Positions 1-8,384 of a stretch of 64,000 nt of DNA are shown in pieces (the first letter of the stretch is position 1; each line of letters opens with the position of its first letter). Below the pieces are notes generated by a model. The model saw nothing but the letters and a program-made list of their open reading frames with translations. It ran no database searches and was not told where the DNA came from. The translations under genes and the position numbers were made by a program. The DNA is taken from NCBI RefSeq assembly GCF_036206005.1, contig NZ_CP108143.1:2232001-2296000 (forward strand). The letters are read 5' to 3'. The DNA is from Streptomyces sp. NBC_00178 (GTDB taxonomy: Bacteria > Actinomycetota > Actinomycetes > Streptomycetales > Streptomycetaceae).

Positions 1-76
1 CCGTGCCCGCCACGAGCACGGCGCAGCAGAGCAGTACCGGCAGGAGAAGGCGGCGGAGCGGGGCGGTACGGGGCAC
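1..76 (-). CDS. Secreted protein or lipoprotein, N-terminus only
   Basis: Only the first 25 codons are inside the window; the gene runs off the left edge. A GTG start at 76 follows a strong AAGGAGG ribosome site six bases upstream. The encoded start (MPRTAPLRRLLLPVLLCC, then AVLVAGT) has a basic n-region and a hydrophobic core, as in a Sec signal peptide. It could be a lipoprotein, but a clear lipobox is not yet reached. The mature protein cannot be identified. It diverges from the small membrane protein gene at 216. Confidence 0.55.
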   Translation of the reverse strand, partial: MPRTAPLRRLLLPVLLCCAVLVAGT

Positions 77-215
77 GGCGAGCCTCCTTGGCCGGCGCTT
101 CACGGTGAGTGACGCGACTCGGCACTCACGGCCAGGCTCACCCCTGCCGCGGCGGTCCGCCACCCGGTGCCCGCCGTACGGGTTTCACCCACGGCGAAGC
201 GGCAATCAGGAGTCC

Positions 216-506
216 ATGTCAACTAGACGAAGCTCAGGAAGCAGCACCGCCGCGCGGGTCATAGCCATCATCGCGGACATCATGGCGTTCATCCTCATCC
301 TGTGGATCCTGATGTACCTGCTCGACGCCAACCGGGGCAACGAGCTGGTCCAGTTCGTCCACGACTCGGCCAACTGGCTGGCCGGCTGGTCGTACGACCT
401 GTTCACCTTCGACAAGGCCTGGGCGCGTGTCGTCGCCGGTTACGGTCTGGCCGCCGTCGTCTACCTCTTCATCGGGCACGCCGTGGCGGGCCGGGTCCGC
501 CGCTGA
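216..506 (+). CDS. Small membrane protein, 96 aa, unknown function
   Basis: Encodes a 96-residue protein with a hydrophilic Ser/Arg N-terminus, a first membrane helix at about residues 13-34 (rich in Ile, Met and Leu), a polar acidic and aromatic middle, and a second helix at about residues 70-90 ending in Arg residues. The start is the ATG behind CAGGAG; longer in-frame readings upstream lack a ribosome site. I do not recognise the family beyond a typical actinobacterial two-helix protein. It is followed by a strong hairpin shared with the convergent gene at 589, so it is probably monocistronic. The role is unknown. Confidence 0.75.
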   Translation: MSTRRSSGSSTAARVIAIIADIMAFILILWILMYLLDANRGNELVQFVHDSANWLAGWSYDLFTFDKAWARVVAGYGLAAVVYLFIGHAVAGRVRR

Positions 507-520
507 CCCGCCGCCGGCGG

Positions 521-573
521 CCCTGGCTTCGGGTCCGCACCGAGCCCCGCTCGGTGCGGACCCGAAGCCAGGG
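521..573. terminator. Bidirectional hairpin terminator, 24-bp stem
   Basis: Bases 521-544 and 550-573 are perfect reverse complements around a five-base loop. It lies between two convergent genes (stops at 506 and 589), so it probably ends transcription from both sides. There is no long T tract, as is usual for high-GC actinobacteria. Confidence 0.85.
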
Positions 574-588
574 GTTACGGGACAGCCC

Positions 589-1662
589 TCAGCGGCAGCA
601 GTCCGGTTCGAGTCCCGACGGCAGGCGCTCGCCGCCGAAGACGGCGGTGGTCGCCTCGTCGCCACCGAGGGCGGCGACCGCGAGGAGCAGCGAGCCGGCC
701 GTCCAGGTGGTGAGCTCCTCCGGCCAGACGGCCTTCTCGCCCTCGAAGACGTAACCCGTCCAGTACAGCCCGCCCTCGGCGCGCAGGTGCTGGACGGACT
801 GCAGGATCTCCAGCGCCCGGTCGGACTCCCCCGTCGCCCAGAGGGCCAGGGCCAGTTCGCAGCTCTCCCCGCCGGTCACCCAGGGGTTGGGCACCACACA
901 GCGCACTCCGAGCCCGGGGACGACGAAGCGGTCCCAGCCCTCCTGGATCCTCCGCGTCGCCTCGGCCCCGGTGACCGCGCCGCCGAGGACCGGGTAGTAC
1001 CAGTCCATCGAGTAGCGGCTCTTGTCCAGGAAACGCTCAGGGTGCTCGCGGATCGCGTGACCGAGCGCCCCGGCCGCCAGCTCCCAGTCGGGCTGCGGCT
1101 CCTCGCGCTGTTCGGCCAGGGCCAGCGCACAGCGCAGCGCCTGGTGGACCGAGGAGGAACCGGTCAGCAGGGCGTCCGTGACGGGGGTGCCGTCCGCCTC
1201 GCGTTTCCAGCCGATCTGCCCGCCGGGCTGCTGGAGTCCCAGCACGAACTCCGTCGCCGCGTAGACCGTCGGCCACATCCGGTCGGCGAAGGCGTCGTCG
1301 CCGGTGGCCAGGTAGTGGTGCCAGACGCCGACGGCGACGTACGCGCAGAAGTTGCTCTCGCGGCAGTGGTCGGTGGGACGGTCCGGGTCGCCGTCCTGGT
1401 ACGCGGCGTACCAGGAGCCGTCCTCGTTCTGGTTGCGGGCCAGCCACGCGTAGGCCCGTGCGGCGGCCTCGTGCTCGCCCGCCGCGTCGAGCGCCATGGC
1501 GGCCTCGGTGTGGTCCCAGGGGTCGAGGTGGTGGCCGCGGAACCAGGGCAGCGCCCCGTCCTCCCGCTGCACGGCGAGCAGCGCGCCCACCGTCTCGGCG
1601 GCCTGCGCGGCGGTGAGGACGCCCGGCAGGACCAGGTGTTCGGTCTGCTCGGGTGTGCTCAC
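589..1662 (-). CDS. Alpha/alpha-toroid (prenyltransferase/squalene-cyclase-like) protein
   Basis: 357-residue protein, probably cytoplasmic, made of repeated helical units with Gln-Asp/Gly-Trp-type motifs (VQREDGALPWF, NQNEDGSWYA), as in the prenyltransferase/squalene oxidase toroid fold; such proteins are often annotated simply as prenyltransferase. A glycoside-hydrolase-like alpha6/alpha6 barrel is the alternative, suggested by acidic and aromatic residues along the inner face (DHTEAAMAL, MDWYYPVLGG). The GTG start overlaps the methyltransferase stop by four bases (GTGA), so the two are translationally coupled. It is the last gene of the glycosyltransferase-methyltransferase-toroid operon, so a role in modifying a glycolipid or isoprenoid glycan is plausible but unproven. 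Confidence 0.75.
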   Translation of the reverse strand: MSTPEQTEHLVLPGVLTAAQAAETVGALLAVQREDGALPWFRGHHLDPWDHTEAAMALDAAGEHEAAARAYAWLARNQNEDGSWYAAYQDGDPDRPTDHCRESNFCAYVAVGVWHHYLATGDDAFADRMWPTVYAATEFVLGLQQPGGQIGWKREADGTPVTDALLTGSSSVHQALRCALALAEQREEPQPDWELAAGALGHAIREHPERFLDKSRYSMDWYYPVLGGAVTGAEATRRIQEGWDRFVVPGLGVRCVVPNPWVTGGESCELALALWATGESDRALEILQSVQHLRAEGGLYWTGYVFEGEKAVWPEELTTWTAGSLLLAVAALGGDEATTAVFGGERLPSGLEPDCCR

Positions 1663-2390
1663 GCCTCGGCCCTGGGAAGGTGCGGCTTGGTCGCGTACGC
1701 CACGAAGCTCTTCCCGACGACCGGGTTGAGCAGCTGCTCGGCGACCCGGGTGGCCAGGGGCTTCTTCATGATGTCCCAGACCAGGAGCTTGTGATAGGCG
1801 CGCACCGGCAGCGCCTTCTCGTTGTCCACGCCGAACGCGCACTTCAGCCACCAGTAGGGGCTGTGCAGGGCGTGCGCGTGGTGGGTGCCGTAGGGCTTGA
1901 GACCGGCCTCGCGGATGCGGCCGAGCAGTTCGTCGGCCTTGTAGATCCGGATGTGGCCGCCCTCGACCTCGTGGTAGGCGTCGGAGAGCGCCCAGCAGAC
2001 CTTCTCGGGGCCGTAGCGGGGCACGGTGACCGCGATCCTGCCGCCCGGCCTCAGCACGCGGACCATCTCGGCGAGTACGCCCTTGTCGTCGGGGATGTGC
2101 TCCATGACCTCGGAGATGATCACCACGTCGAAGGACTCGTCGGGGAAGGGCAGGTTGAGCGCGTCGCCCTCCATCGCGGTCGCGGTCGCGCCCTCGGGGG
2201 CCTCCCCGGCCTCCTTCATCGCGGCGAACCACTTCGCTACCTCGCGGATCTCCTCGGCGTTCCGGTCGAGGGCCACCACCTGGGCGCCGCGCCGGTAGCA
2301 CTCGAAGGCGTGCCGGCCGGCGCCGCAGCCCAGATCGAGCACCCGGTCGCCGGCGGCGAGCGGGAAGCGGGTGAAGTCGACGGTCAGCAC
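1659..2390 (-). CDS. SAM-dependent class I methyltransferase
   Basis: 243-residue methyltransferase of the Methyltransf_11/UbiE-like type. Motif I is VLDLGCGAG (residues 17-25), followed by an acidic ribose-binding position (VVALDRN), the DALNLPFPDESFDVV stretch typical of motif II, and EVMEHIPD. The GTG start was chosen because the protein then begins shortly before motif I, as in the family, and GAAGG lies upstream; longer in-frame readings run into low-complexity shadow of the glycosyltransferase gene. It is 52 bases downstream of the glycosyltransferase and overlaps the toroid gene. The substrate is unknown; the context suggests a glycosylated lipid or isoprenoid intermediate. Confidence 0.88.
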   Translation of the reverse strand: MLTVDFTRFPLAAGDRVLDLGCGAGRHAFECYRRGAQVVALDRNAEEIREVAKWFAAMKEAGEAPEGATATAMEGDALNLPFPDESFDVVIISEVMEHIPDDKGVLAEMVRVLRPGGRIAVTVPRYGPEKVCWALSDAYHEVEGGHIRIYKADELLGRIREAGLKPYGTHHAHALHSPYWWLKCAFGVDNEKALPVRAYHKLLVWDIMKKPLATRVAEQLLNPVVGKSFVAYATKPHLPRAEA

Positions 2391-2442
2391 GGGGGCCTGC
2401 CTTCGAGGTCGGAGGTACGGGTTCCGGGGGCGGCGGGGGCGG

Positions 2443-3756
2443 TCACCTGCGGGCTCCCCGGGCGGCGATCGACCGGCGGTACAGGTCGACGGTGCCGAGG
2501 GCGGCGCGGGCCCAGGTGAAGCGGGCCAGCACCCGGGCGCGGCCCGCCCGGCCGAGGCGGGCGCGGAGTCCGGGGTCGCCGAGGAGCCGGCCGAGCGCCG
2601 CGGCGAGGGCGTCGGCGTCGCCGGGCGGCACGGCGAGGCAGGTCTCCCCGTCGGGCCCCGTGACCTCGGGGATCGCACCGCCGGTGGTGGCGACCAGCGG
2701 GGTGCCGGTGGCCATGGCCTCGGCGGCCGGGAGGGAGAAGCCCTCGTACAGCGAGGGGACGCAGGCGACCTCGGCACCGCGGACCAGGTCGACGAGTTCG
2801 GCGTCGCTGATGCCCTTGACGAACTCCACGGCTTCCTGGAGTCCGTAGCGTTCGATGGCCTGGGCGACGGGCCCGTCCTCGGCCCGCTTGCCGACGACCA
2901 CGAGGTGCGCCGCGGGGTTCTCGGTGCGGAGCTTGGCGAGTGCCTCGACGAGGTGCACGAGGCCCTTGAGGGGGACGTCGGCGCTGGAGGTGGTGACGAT
3001 CCGTCCGGGGATCTCGGCGACCGACGGGTCGGGCGACCAGAGGTCGGTGTCGGCCCCGATGTGCACGACGTGGACGCGGTCCCGGCGCACTCCGAGGTGC
3101 TCGACGATCTCCTGCTGGGAGGAGCCGGAGACGGTGAGGACGGAGGGCAGACGGCGGGCGACCCGCTTCTGCATGCGCGTGAAGGCGTACCAGCGGCGGA
3201 CGGAGAGGCGCCGCCGCCTGGAGTCGGCGGCGTCCAGGTCGAGTTGCCGGTCCACGGTGATGGGGTGGTGGATCGTGGTGACGAGGGGTGCGCCGAGGTC
3301 CCCCAGCAGGCCGTAACCGAGCGTCTGGTTGTCGTGCACGACGTCGAAGTCGCCCCGTCTGGCCAGGAGATGGCGTCGCGCCCGCAGACTGAAGGTCAGC
3401 GGCTCCGGGAAACCGCCGGTCCACATGGTGGCGACCTCCGCGGCGTCGATCCAGTCCCGGTACTCGCCGCGTCCGGGGGTGCGGAACGGGTCGGGCTGGC
3501 GGTAGAGGTCGAGGCTCGGCAGCTCGGTGAGCGGCACGCCCTCGTCGAGCACGGGGTAGGGCTGGGCGCCGATCACCTCGACGCTGTGGCCGAGCCGGGC
3601 GAGTTCGCGGCCGAGGTGGCGGACGTAGACGCCCTGGCCGCCGCAGAAGGGGTTGCCCTTGTAGGTCAGGAGTGCGATGCGCAACGGCCGGTCACCGTCG
3701 GTGTCCGACACGCCGCCGCCCGCGAAGGGGCCTGTCTCTATGGCCTCAGCGGTCAC
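2443..3756 (-). CDS. GT4-family (GT-B fold) glycosyltransferase
   Basis: 437-residue glycosyltransferase. The N-terminal domain has the GT4 glycine loop (NPFCGGQGVYV, residues 35-45). The C-terminal nucleotide-sugar domain has VVGKRAEDG and the E-x7-E signature in PSLYEGFSLPAAEAMA. The GTG start at 3756 is preceded by AGGGGG; an ATG six codons upstream has no such site. It is the first gene of a three-gene operon and is divergent from the TetR gene at 3987. The shared intergenic region carries a KstR-like palindrome, so the operon may be under that regulator. Donor and acceptor sugars cannot be read from sequence. Confidence 0.88.
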   Translation of the reverse strand: MTAEAIETGPFAGGGVSDTDGDRPLRIALLTYKGNPFCGGQGVYVRHLGRELARLGHSVEVIGAQPYPVLDEGVPLTELPSLDLYRQPDPFRTPGRGEYRDWIDAAEVATMWTGGFPEPLTFSLRARRHLLARRGDFDVVHDNQTLGYGLLGDLGAPLVTTIHHPITVDRQLDLDAADSRRRRLSVRRWYAFTRMQKRVARRLPSVLTVSGSSQQEIVEHLGVRRDRVHVVHIGADTDLWSPDPSVAEIPGRIVTTSSADVPLKGLVHLVEALAKLRTENPAAHLVVVGKRAEDGPVAQAIERYGLQEAVEFVKGISDAELVDLVRGAEVACVPSLYEGFSLPAAEAMATGTPLVATTGGAIPEVTGPDGETCLAVPPGDADALAAALGRLLGDPGLRARLGRAGRARVLARFTWARAALGTVDLYRRSIAARGARR

Positions 3757-3810
3757 ACTCGGCCCCCTTCTCACTGCGTTTTCGCCGGAGCGTAACCGGT
3801 CGCGCTAATC

Positions 3811-3833
3811 TAGAACAAGTTACAGACTTGTTC
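3811..3833. promoter_or_regulatory. KstR-type TetR operator, candidate
   Basis: Two 8-base half-sites, GAACAAGT (3813-3820) and ACTTGTTC (3826-3833), form a perfect inverted repeat with a 5-base spacer. The overlapping 14-mer from 3811 (TAGAACAAGTTACA) fits the published mycobacterial KstR consensus TnnAACnnGTTnnA at every fixed position. It lies between the divergent glycosyltransferase operon and a TetR gene whose product resembles KstR, so autoregulation is likely. Binding itself is inferred. Confidence 0.7.
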
Positions 3834-3986
3834 GTTCAACACGCATCGAATCTACCGGCAGGTAGCGTCTGCGCGACGGCCGGATCAGGTGATTCACGCC
3901 ACGACGGACGCCCTGGCCGGCCGTGCGCGCCCCGAGACCGTGGCCGGCCGGACAGGTAACCGGTTCTCCCTTCTTGGACGGGGCAG

Positions 3987-4592
3987 ATGACAGCGGAAGC
4001 CAGGCCTGCGGCAGGCGCCCTGACGGAACGGCAGGAGGCCCGCCGCCGCCGCATCCTCCAGGCCGGCGCCCAGCTGGCCGGGCGGGGCGGCTTCGAAGCG
4101 GTGCAGATGCGCGAGGTCGCCGACGCCGCCGGGGTCGCCCTCGGCACGCTGTACCGCTATTTCCCGTCCAAGGTCCATCTCCTGGTCGCGGTGATGCACG
4201 ACCAGCTCCAGCAGCTTCAGGTCACCCTGCGTCGTCGCCCGCCGGCGGGCGACGACGCGGGCCGACGGGTCTCCGAGACCCTGATGCGCGCCTTCCGCGC
4301 CCTCCAGCGCGATCCGCACCTGGCCGACGCGATGGTGCGGGCGCTCACCTTCGCCGACCGCGGGGTCAGCGCCGAGGTGGACGCGGTGTCCCGGCTGACC
4401 ACGGCGATCGTGCTCGACGCCATGGGGCTGGAGGAGCCGACGCAGGAGCAGCTGTCCGTGGTCCGCGTCATCGGGCACACGTGGCATTCGGCGCTGATCA
4501 CCTGGCTCTCGGGGCGTGAGTCGATCGCCCAGGTGGGGCGGGACATCGAGACGGTGTGCGGGCTGATCGGCCGGACGGCCGGCGCCCGCTGA
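3987..4592 (+). CDS. TetR-family regulator, KstR-like
   Basis: 201-residue TetR repressor. The N-terminal helix-turn-helix spans about residues 18-65 (RRRRILQAGAQL, MREVADAAGVALGTLYRYF, then SK). The C-terminal ligand domain has a motif of the KstR subfamily (DPHLADAMVRALTFAD, VDAVSRL), a group that in mycobacteria senses steroid or acyl-CoA thioesters. The KstR-type palindrome just upstream supports this. It faces the glycosyltransferase operon and precedes the ABC importer genes by about 130 bases in the same direction, so either could be its target. The ligand is unknown; an acyl-CoA is a reasonable guess. Confidence 0.85.
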   Translation: MTAEARPAAGALTERQEARRRRILQAGAQLAGRGGFEAVQMREVADAAGVALGTLYRYFPSKVHLLVAVMHDQLQQLQVTLRRRPPAGDDAGRRVSETLMRAFRALQRDPHLADAMVRALTFADRGVSAEVDAVSRLTTAIVLDAMGLEEPTQEQLSVVRVIGHTWHSALITWLSGRESIAQVGRDIETVCGLIGRTAGAR

Positions 4593-4720
4593 GGCGTGCC
4601 CATGTGCGGCACGCACACCGGCACCCGCCGAGGTGAGGTGGTCTGCACCATGTCGACGGCGCCCCGGTGTTCGTACGGTTCGGCCGACATCACCCGAACC
4701 ACGCCGAGGAGCCGGTCACC

Positions 4721-5956
4721 ATGCGTCGCAGAGCCGTAGGCACCGTCCAGAGAAGAACCCTGACCGCGGTCGCGCTCTGCGCCGCGGGTCTGCTCGTGGC
4801 GGGCTGCACCGCCGCCGGACAGGCGGGCAGCGAGACCGGGTCCGCCAAGGACGGCGACGGCAGCGTGAAGGTCGGCCTCGTCTACTCCCGCACGGGCCTG
4901 CTCGCCGCGTACGGGAAGCAGTACCGCGACGGGTTCATGGCGGGCCTCGACTACGCCACGAAGGGCACCGGCAAGGCGGGCGGCCACACGATCGAGGTCA
5001 CCGAGCAGGACGACGCGGGCGACCCCGGCAAGGCGGTGTCCGCGGCGAAGAACCTGATCGGCAAGGGCTACAAGGTGCTGGCGGGCACCACCGACTCCGG
5101 CGTGGCCCTGCAGATGGCCCCGCTCGCCGCCCAGAACGAGGTGCTCTACGTCAACGGCCCCGCCGCCACGGACGCCCTGACCGGGGTCAACGACTACACC
5201 TTCCGCTCGGGCCGGCAGTCCTACCAGGACATCCTCACCGCGGGCACCATGCTCGGGGACCCCAAGGGCAAGAAGGTCACCGTCCTCGCCCAGGACTCCA
5301 CCTTCGGACAGGCCAACGTCGCGGCCGTCAAGGCGGTCCTCGGCGCCCGGGGCGCGACGGTCGGATCGGTCCTCGCGCCGCCCAGCGCCACCGACCTGAC
5401 GCCCTTCGCCCGGCAGGTCAAGGCCGGCGGGCCCGACCTGGTCTTCGTCGCCTGGGCCGGTGCCACCGCGCCCGCCCTGTGGACCGCGCTCGACCAGCAG
5501 GGCGTCCTGACGGCCGGCAAGGTCGTCACGGGCCTGGCGGGCACCGCCTCGTACCCCGTGTTCGGGAAGGCGGGCGCGAAGGTCTCCTTCCTCGCGCACT
5601 ACTTCCCGGGCGCGGGCGGCGGCAACGCCGTGGAGAAGGCGATGCTGGAGCGCGTCGGGAAGGCGGGCGGCACCCCCGACCTGTTCACCCCCGACGGTTT
5701 CACCGCGGCGCAGATGGTGGTGCGCGCGGTCGAGGAGGGCGGCGCCACCGACACCGCCGCGATGGTGAAGGCCCTGGAGGGCTGGAGCTTCGACGGGGTG
5801 AAGGGCAGGGAGCAGATCCGGGCCGAGGACCACGCGCTGGTCCAGCCGATGTTCGTGGCCAGGCTGAAGGGCGCGGGAGCCGCCGCGCTGCCCGAGCTGG
5901 TCAGCACGCAGCCGGCCGACGCCGTGGCGCCGCCCGCGAAGCCCTCGGCGGGCTGA
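4721..5956 (+). CDS. ABC importer substrate-binding lipoprotein, LivJ/LivK type
   Basis: 411-residue extracytoplasmic binding protein of the branched-chain amino acid / amide type (peripla_BP_6). The signal peptide ends in the lipobox LVAGC with Cys29 as the lipidated residue. The mature domain starts with VKVGLVYSRTGLLAAYG, the usual first strand and ligand loop of this family, and continues through the EVTEQDDAGDPGKA and DSTFGQ regions. The ATG start has GAGGAG upstream. It heads a five-gene importer set with a hydrolase at the end. The ligand could be an amino acid, amide, aromatic acid or other small acid; context does not settle it. Confidence 0.9.
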   Translation: MRRRAVGTVQRRTLTAVALCAAGLLVAGCTAAGQAGSETGSAKDGDGSVKVGLVYSRTGLLAAYGKQYRDGFMAGLDYATKGTGKAGGHTIEVTEQDDAGDPGKAVSAAKNLIGKGYKVLAGTTDSGVALQMAPLAAQNEVLYVNGPAATDALTGVNDYTFRSGRQSYQDILTAGTMLGDPKGKKVTVLAQDSTFGQANVAAVKAVLGARGATVGSVLAPPSATDLTPFARQVKAGGPDLVFVAWAGATAPALWTALDQQGVLTAGKVVTGLAGTASYPVFGKAGAKVSFLAHYFPGAGGGNAVEKAMLERVGKAGGTPDLFTPDGFTAAQMVVRAVEEGGATDTAAMVKALEGWSFDGVKGREQIRAEDHALVQPMFVARLKGAGAAALPELVSTQPADAVAPPAKPSAG

Positions 5957-5959
5957 CCC

Positions 5960-6751
5960 GTGACCGCGACCGGCTCCGCCACCGAGCGGGACGAGGGGAC
6001 GCGCACGGGCGCCCCGGTGCTTCGACTGGACGGCCTGGGCTGGCGCGTCGGCGGGGCGACCATCGTCGAGGACGTCACCCTCGACGTCCGGGAGGGCGAG
6101 TTCCTCGCCTTCATCGGTCCCAACGGGGCAGGCAAGACCTCCCTGTTCAACCTGATCAGCGGGATCGTGCGGCCCACCGCGGGCACCCTCGCTCTGGACG
6201 GCGAGGACCTCACCCACGCGCCCGTCCACACCCGGGCCCGGCGCGGGATCGGCCGGACCTTCCAGACGTCCAGCCTCTGGCCCGCGATGACGGTGGCCGA
6301 GCACGTGCGGCTGGCCGCGCAGGCCGCGCACGGGGGATCGCACCGGCTGTGGCGGCGGGCCTCGGCGTACCCGGCCGAGGTGGCCGGCGTCCTGGAGCGC
6401 ACCGGGCTCGGCCACCGGGCCGGGGCCACGGCGGCCGAGCTGTCGCACGGCGAGAAGCGGAAGCTGGAGCTCGCGGTGCTGCTGGTCGGCGAGCCCCGGC
6501 TGATGCTGCTCGACGAGCCGATGGCCGGGGTGAGCGCCGAGGAGGTGCCGGCCCTCACCGAGCTCATCCGCACCCTGCACCGCGAGGAGGGCCGCACCGT
6601 GCTCATGGTCGAGCACCACATGGACGTCCTGCTGGGCCTCGCGGACCGGCTCGCCGTGATGCACCACGGCAGCCTGCTGGCCCTGGACACCCCGGCGGCG
6701 GTGACGGCCGACCCGGTCGTCCAGCAGGCCTACCTCGGGGAGGGGCTGTGA
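5960..6751 (+). CDS. ABC importer ATPase, LivG type
   Basis: 263-residue ATP-binding subunit. Walker A is GPNGAGKT at residues 53-60, the signature is LSHGEKR, Walker B is LMLLDEP, and the switch His is in VEHHMDVL. The MAGVSAEE stretch after Walker B and the overall length match the LivG/BraF branch. The GTG start lies three bases after the binding-protein stop. It overlaps the next ATPase by four bases. It acts on the cytoplasmic face as one half of a heterodimeric ATPase with the LivF-like protein. Confidence 0.92.
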   Translation: MTATGSATERDEGTRTGAPVLRLDGLGWRVGGATIVEDVTLDVREGEFLAFIGPNGAGKTSLFNLISGIVRPTAGTLALDGEDLTHAPVHTRARRGIGRTFQTSSLWPAMTVAEHVRLAAQAAHGGSHRLWRRASAYPAEVAGVLERTGLGHRAGATAAELSHGEKRKLELAVLLVGEPRLMLLDEPMAGVSAEEVPALTELIRTLHREEGRTVLMVEHHMDVLLGLADRLAVMHHGSLLALDTPAAVTADPVVQQAYLGEGL

Positions 6752-7497
6752 CGACGCCCGAGACGCCCCTGCTGGCGGTACGGGACCTGCGGGTCCTCAT
6801 CGGCGGCCGGCACATCCTGCACGGCGTGGACCTGGAGGTCGCCCGCCACGGCGTGACCGCTCTGCTCGGCCGCAACGGCGCGGGCAAGACCACGACCGTG
6901 CGCGGCATCCTCGGACTCGTGCCCCGCGCCGGGAGCGTGCGCCTCGACGGCGAGGAGACCGTGGGGATGGCCACCCACACCCTGGTCCGCCGGGGTATCG
7001 GTTACGCCCCCGAGGACCGTGGGATCTTCGCCGGCCTCACCGTCGCCGAGAACCTGCGCCTGGCGGAACGCCGCGGCGCGGACGGGCCGGCGTACGGCCT
7101 GGTCCATGAGCTCTTCCCCGAACTGAAGCGCCGAGCGGCCCAGTCGGCCGGGACCCTGTCCGGCGGCCAGCAGCAGATGGTGGCGATCGGGCGGACCCTG
7201 CTGAACGGCAACCGGCTGATCATCGCCGACGAGCCCACCAAGGGCCTGGCGCCCAAGGTGGTCACCGAGGTGACCCAGGTCCTGGAGCGCGCCGCCGAGG
7301 CCGTCCCCGTGCTCCTGGTCGAGCAGAACCTCGCCGTCGTACGCCGGCTCGCCCTGCGGTGCGTGGTGCTCGCCGACGGCCGGACGGCCCACCGGGGCGA
7401 CGCGGCCGCGCTGCTGGGCGACGCGCGCGCCACGCGCGACCTGCTCGGCGTGGGCCGCGGCCCGCTCGCCACACACACCGCGGAGGCGGATTCCTGA
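6748..7497 (+). CDS. ABC importer ATPase, LivF type
   Basis: 249-residue ATP-binding subunit with Walker A GRNGAGKT (residues 41-48), signature LSGGQQQM, Walker B LIIADEP followed by TKGLAPK, and the switch VEQN. The PEDRGIF motif and the TKGLAP sequence are typical of LivF/BraG. The GTG start at 6748 is inside GTGA, overlapping the LivG-type stop, with a GGGGAGGGG ribosome site. Its stop overlaps the start of the first permease (TGATG). It probably pairs with the preceding ATPase. Confidence 0.92.
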   Translation: MTTPETPLLAVRDLRVLIGGRHILHGVDLEVARHGVTALLGRNGAGKTTTVRGILGLVPRAGSVRLDGEETVGMATHTLVRRGIGYAPEDRGIFAGLTVAENLRLAERRGADGPAYGLVHELFPELKRRAAQSAGTLSGGQQQMVAIGRTLLNGNRLIIADEPTKGLAPKVVTEVTQVLERAAEAVPVLLVEQNLAVVRRLALRCVVLADGRTAHRGDAAALLGDARATRDLLGVGRGPLATHTAEADS

Positions 7498-8384
7498 TGT
7501 CCACCATCGTGCTGCTCACCATGACCGGACTCGGCCTGGGTGCGCTCTACTTCCTCATCGCGTCGGGCCTCTCCCTGATCTTCGGCCTGATGGACGTGCT
7601 CAACTTCGCCCACGGCGCGCTGCTGTCGATCGGCGCGTACGGCACCTGGTGGGCCGCGTCCGGCCATCTGCCCGGCGCGGGTCCCGGCGGGTGGGGCTTC
7701 GCCCTGGCCGTGCTGTTCGGGACAGCGGTGGGCACGCTGGCCGCCGTGGTCCTGGAACTCGCCGTCGTGCGCCCGCTCTACACCAGGCCGCGCGAGCAGG
7801 TGCTCGCGACGGTCGGCGTGGGGCTCGCCGTGCCCGCCCTGCTGTCCGGCATCTGGGGTTCGGACGCCCGGACCTTCCCCGGGCCCGAGGCCCTGTCCGG
7901 CACCTTCGGACTGCTGGGGGCCGAAGTGCCCGTCAACCGGCTGGTGCTGATCGCGGCCGCGGTCCTGGTGCTGCTCGCGCTGCGGGTGTTCCTCGGCCGG
8001 ACGCGGCACGGCCTCGTCGTACGCGCCGGTGTCGAGGACCGTGCCATGGTCACGGCGCTGGGCATCGACGTCCGCACAGCGTTCACCCTGGTCTTCGCGA
8101 TCGGCGGCTGCGTCGCCGCGCTCGGCGGGGCGCTCGGCGGGCTGTACTTCGGCTCGGTCGACCCCCGTCAGGGCACCTCGCTGCTGATCTTCGCGTTCGT
8201 CGTCGTGGTCACCGGAGGCATGGGGTCGGTGACCGGCGCCGCCGCGGCGGCCGTCGTCATCGGCCTGGTCCAGCAGTTCGCCAACTACTACACCGCAGCG
8301 GGCCTCGGCGACCTGGCGGTCGTCGTCCTGCTCGCCGCGCTGCTGCTGTTCCGGCCGCGCGGACTGACCGGGAGGCTCGCGTGA
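7497..8384 (+). CDS. ABC importer permease, LivH type
   Basis: 295-residue membrane permease with about eight hydrophobic helices. The LivH hallmark GLSLIFGLMDVLNFAHGAL lies near residues 25-43 and the ATPase-contact loop ARTRHG-like region (GRTRHGLVVRAGVEDRAM) is near residue 170-190. The ATG at 7497 overlaps the LivF stop and is preceded by GGAGGCGG. The gene overlaps the second permease by four bases. Together with the LivM-type protein it should form the transmembrane pore of the importer. Confidence 0.92.
   Translation: MSTIVLLTMTGLGLGALYFLIASGLSLIFGLMDVLNFAHGALLSIGAYGTWWAASGHLPGAGPGGWGFALAVLFGTAVGTLAAVVLELAVVRPLYTRPREQVLATVGVGLAVPALLSGIWGSDARTFPGPEALSGTFGLLGAEVPVNRLVLIAAAVLVLLALRVFLGRTRHGLVVRAGVEDRAMVTALGIDVRTAFTLVFAIGGCVAALGGALGGLYFGSVDPRQGTSLLIFAFVVVVTGGMGSVTGAAAAAVVIGLVQQFANYYTAAGLGDLAVVVLLAALLLFRPRGLTGRLA

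Noticed and set aside
427-1794. Long open frame on the plus strand over the toroid gene
   Set aside because: It is antisense to a gene with clear motifs and start, with low-complexity Gly/Ala/Arg composition.
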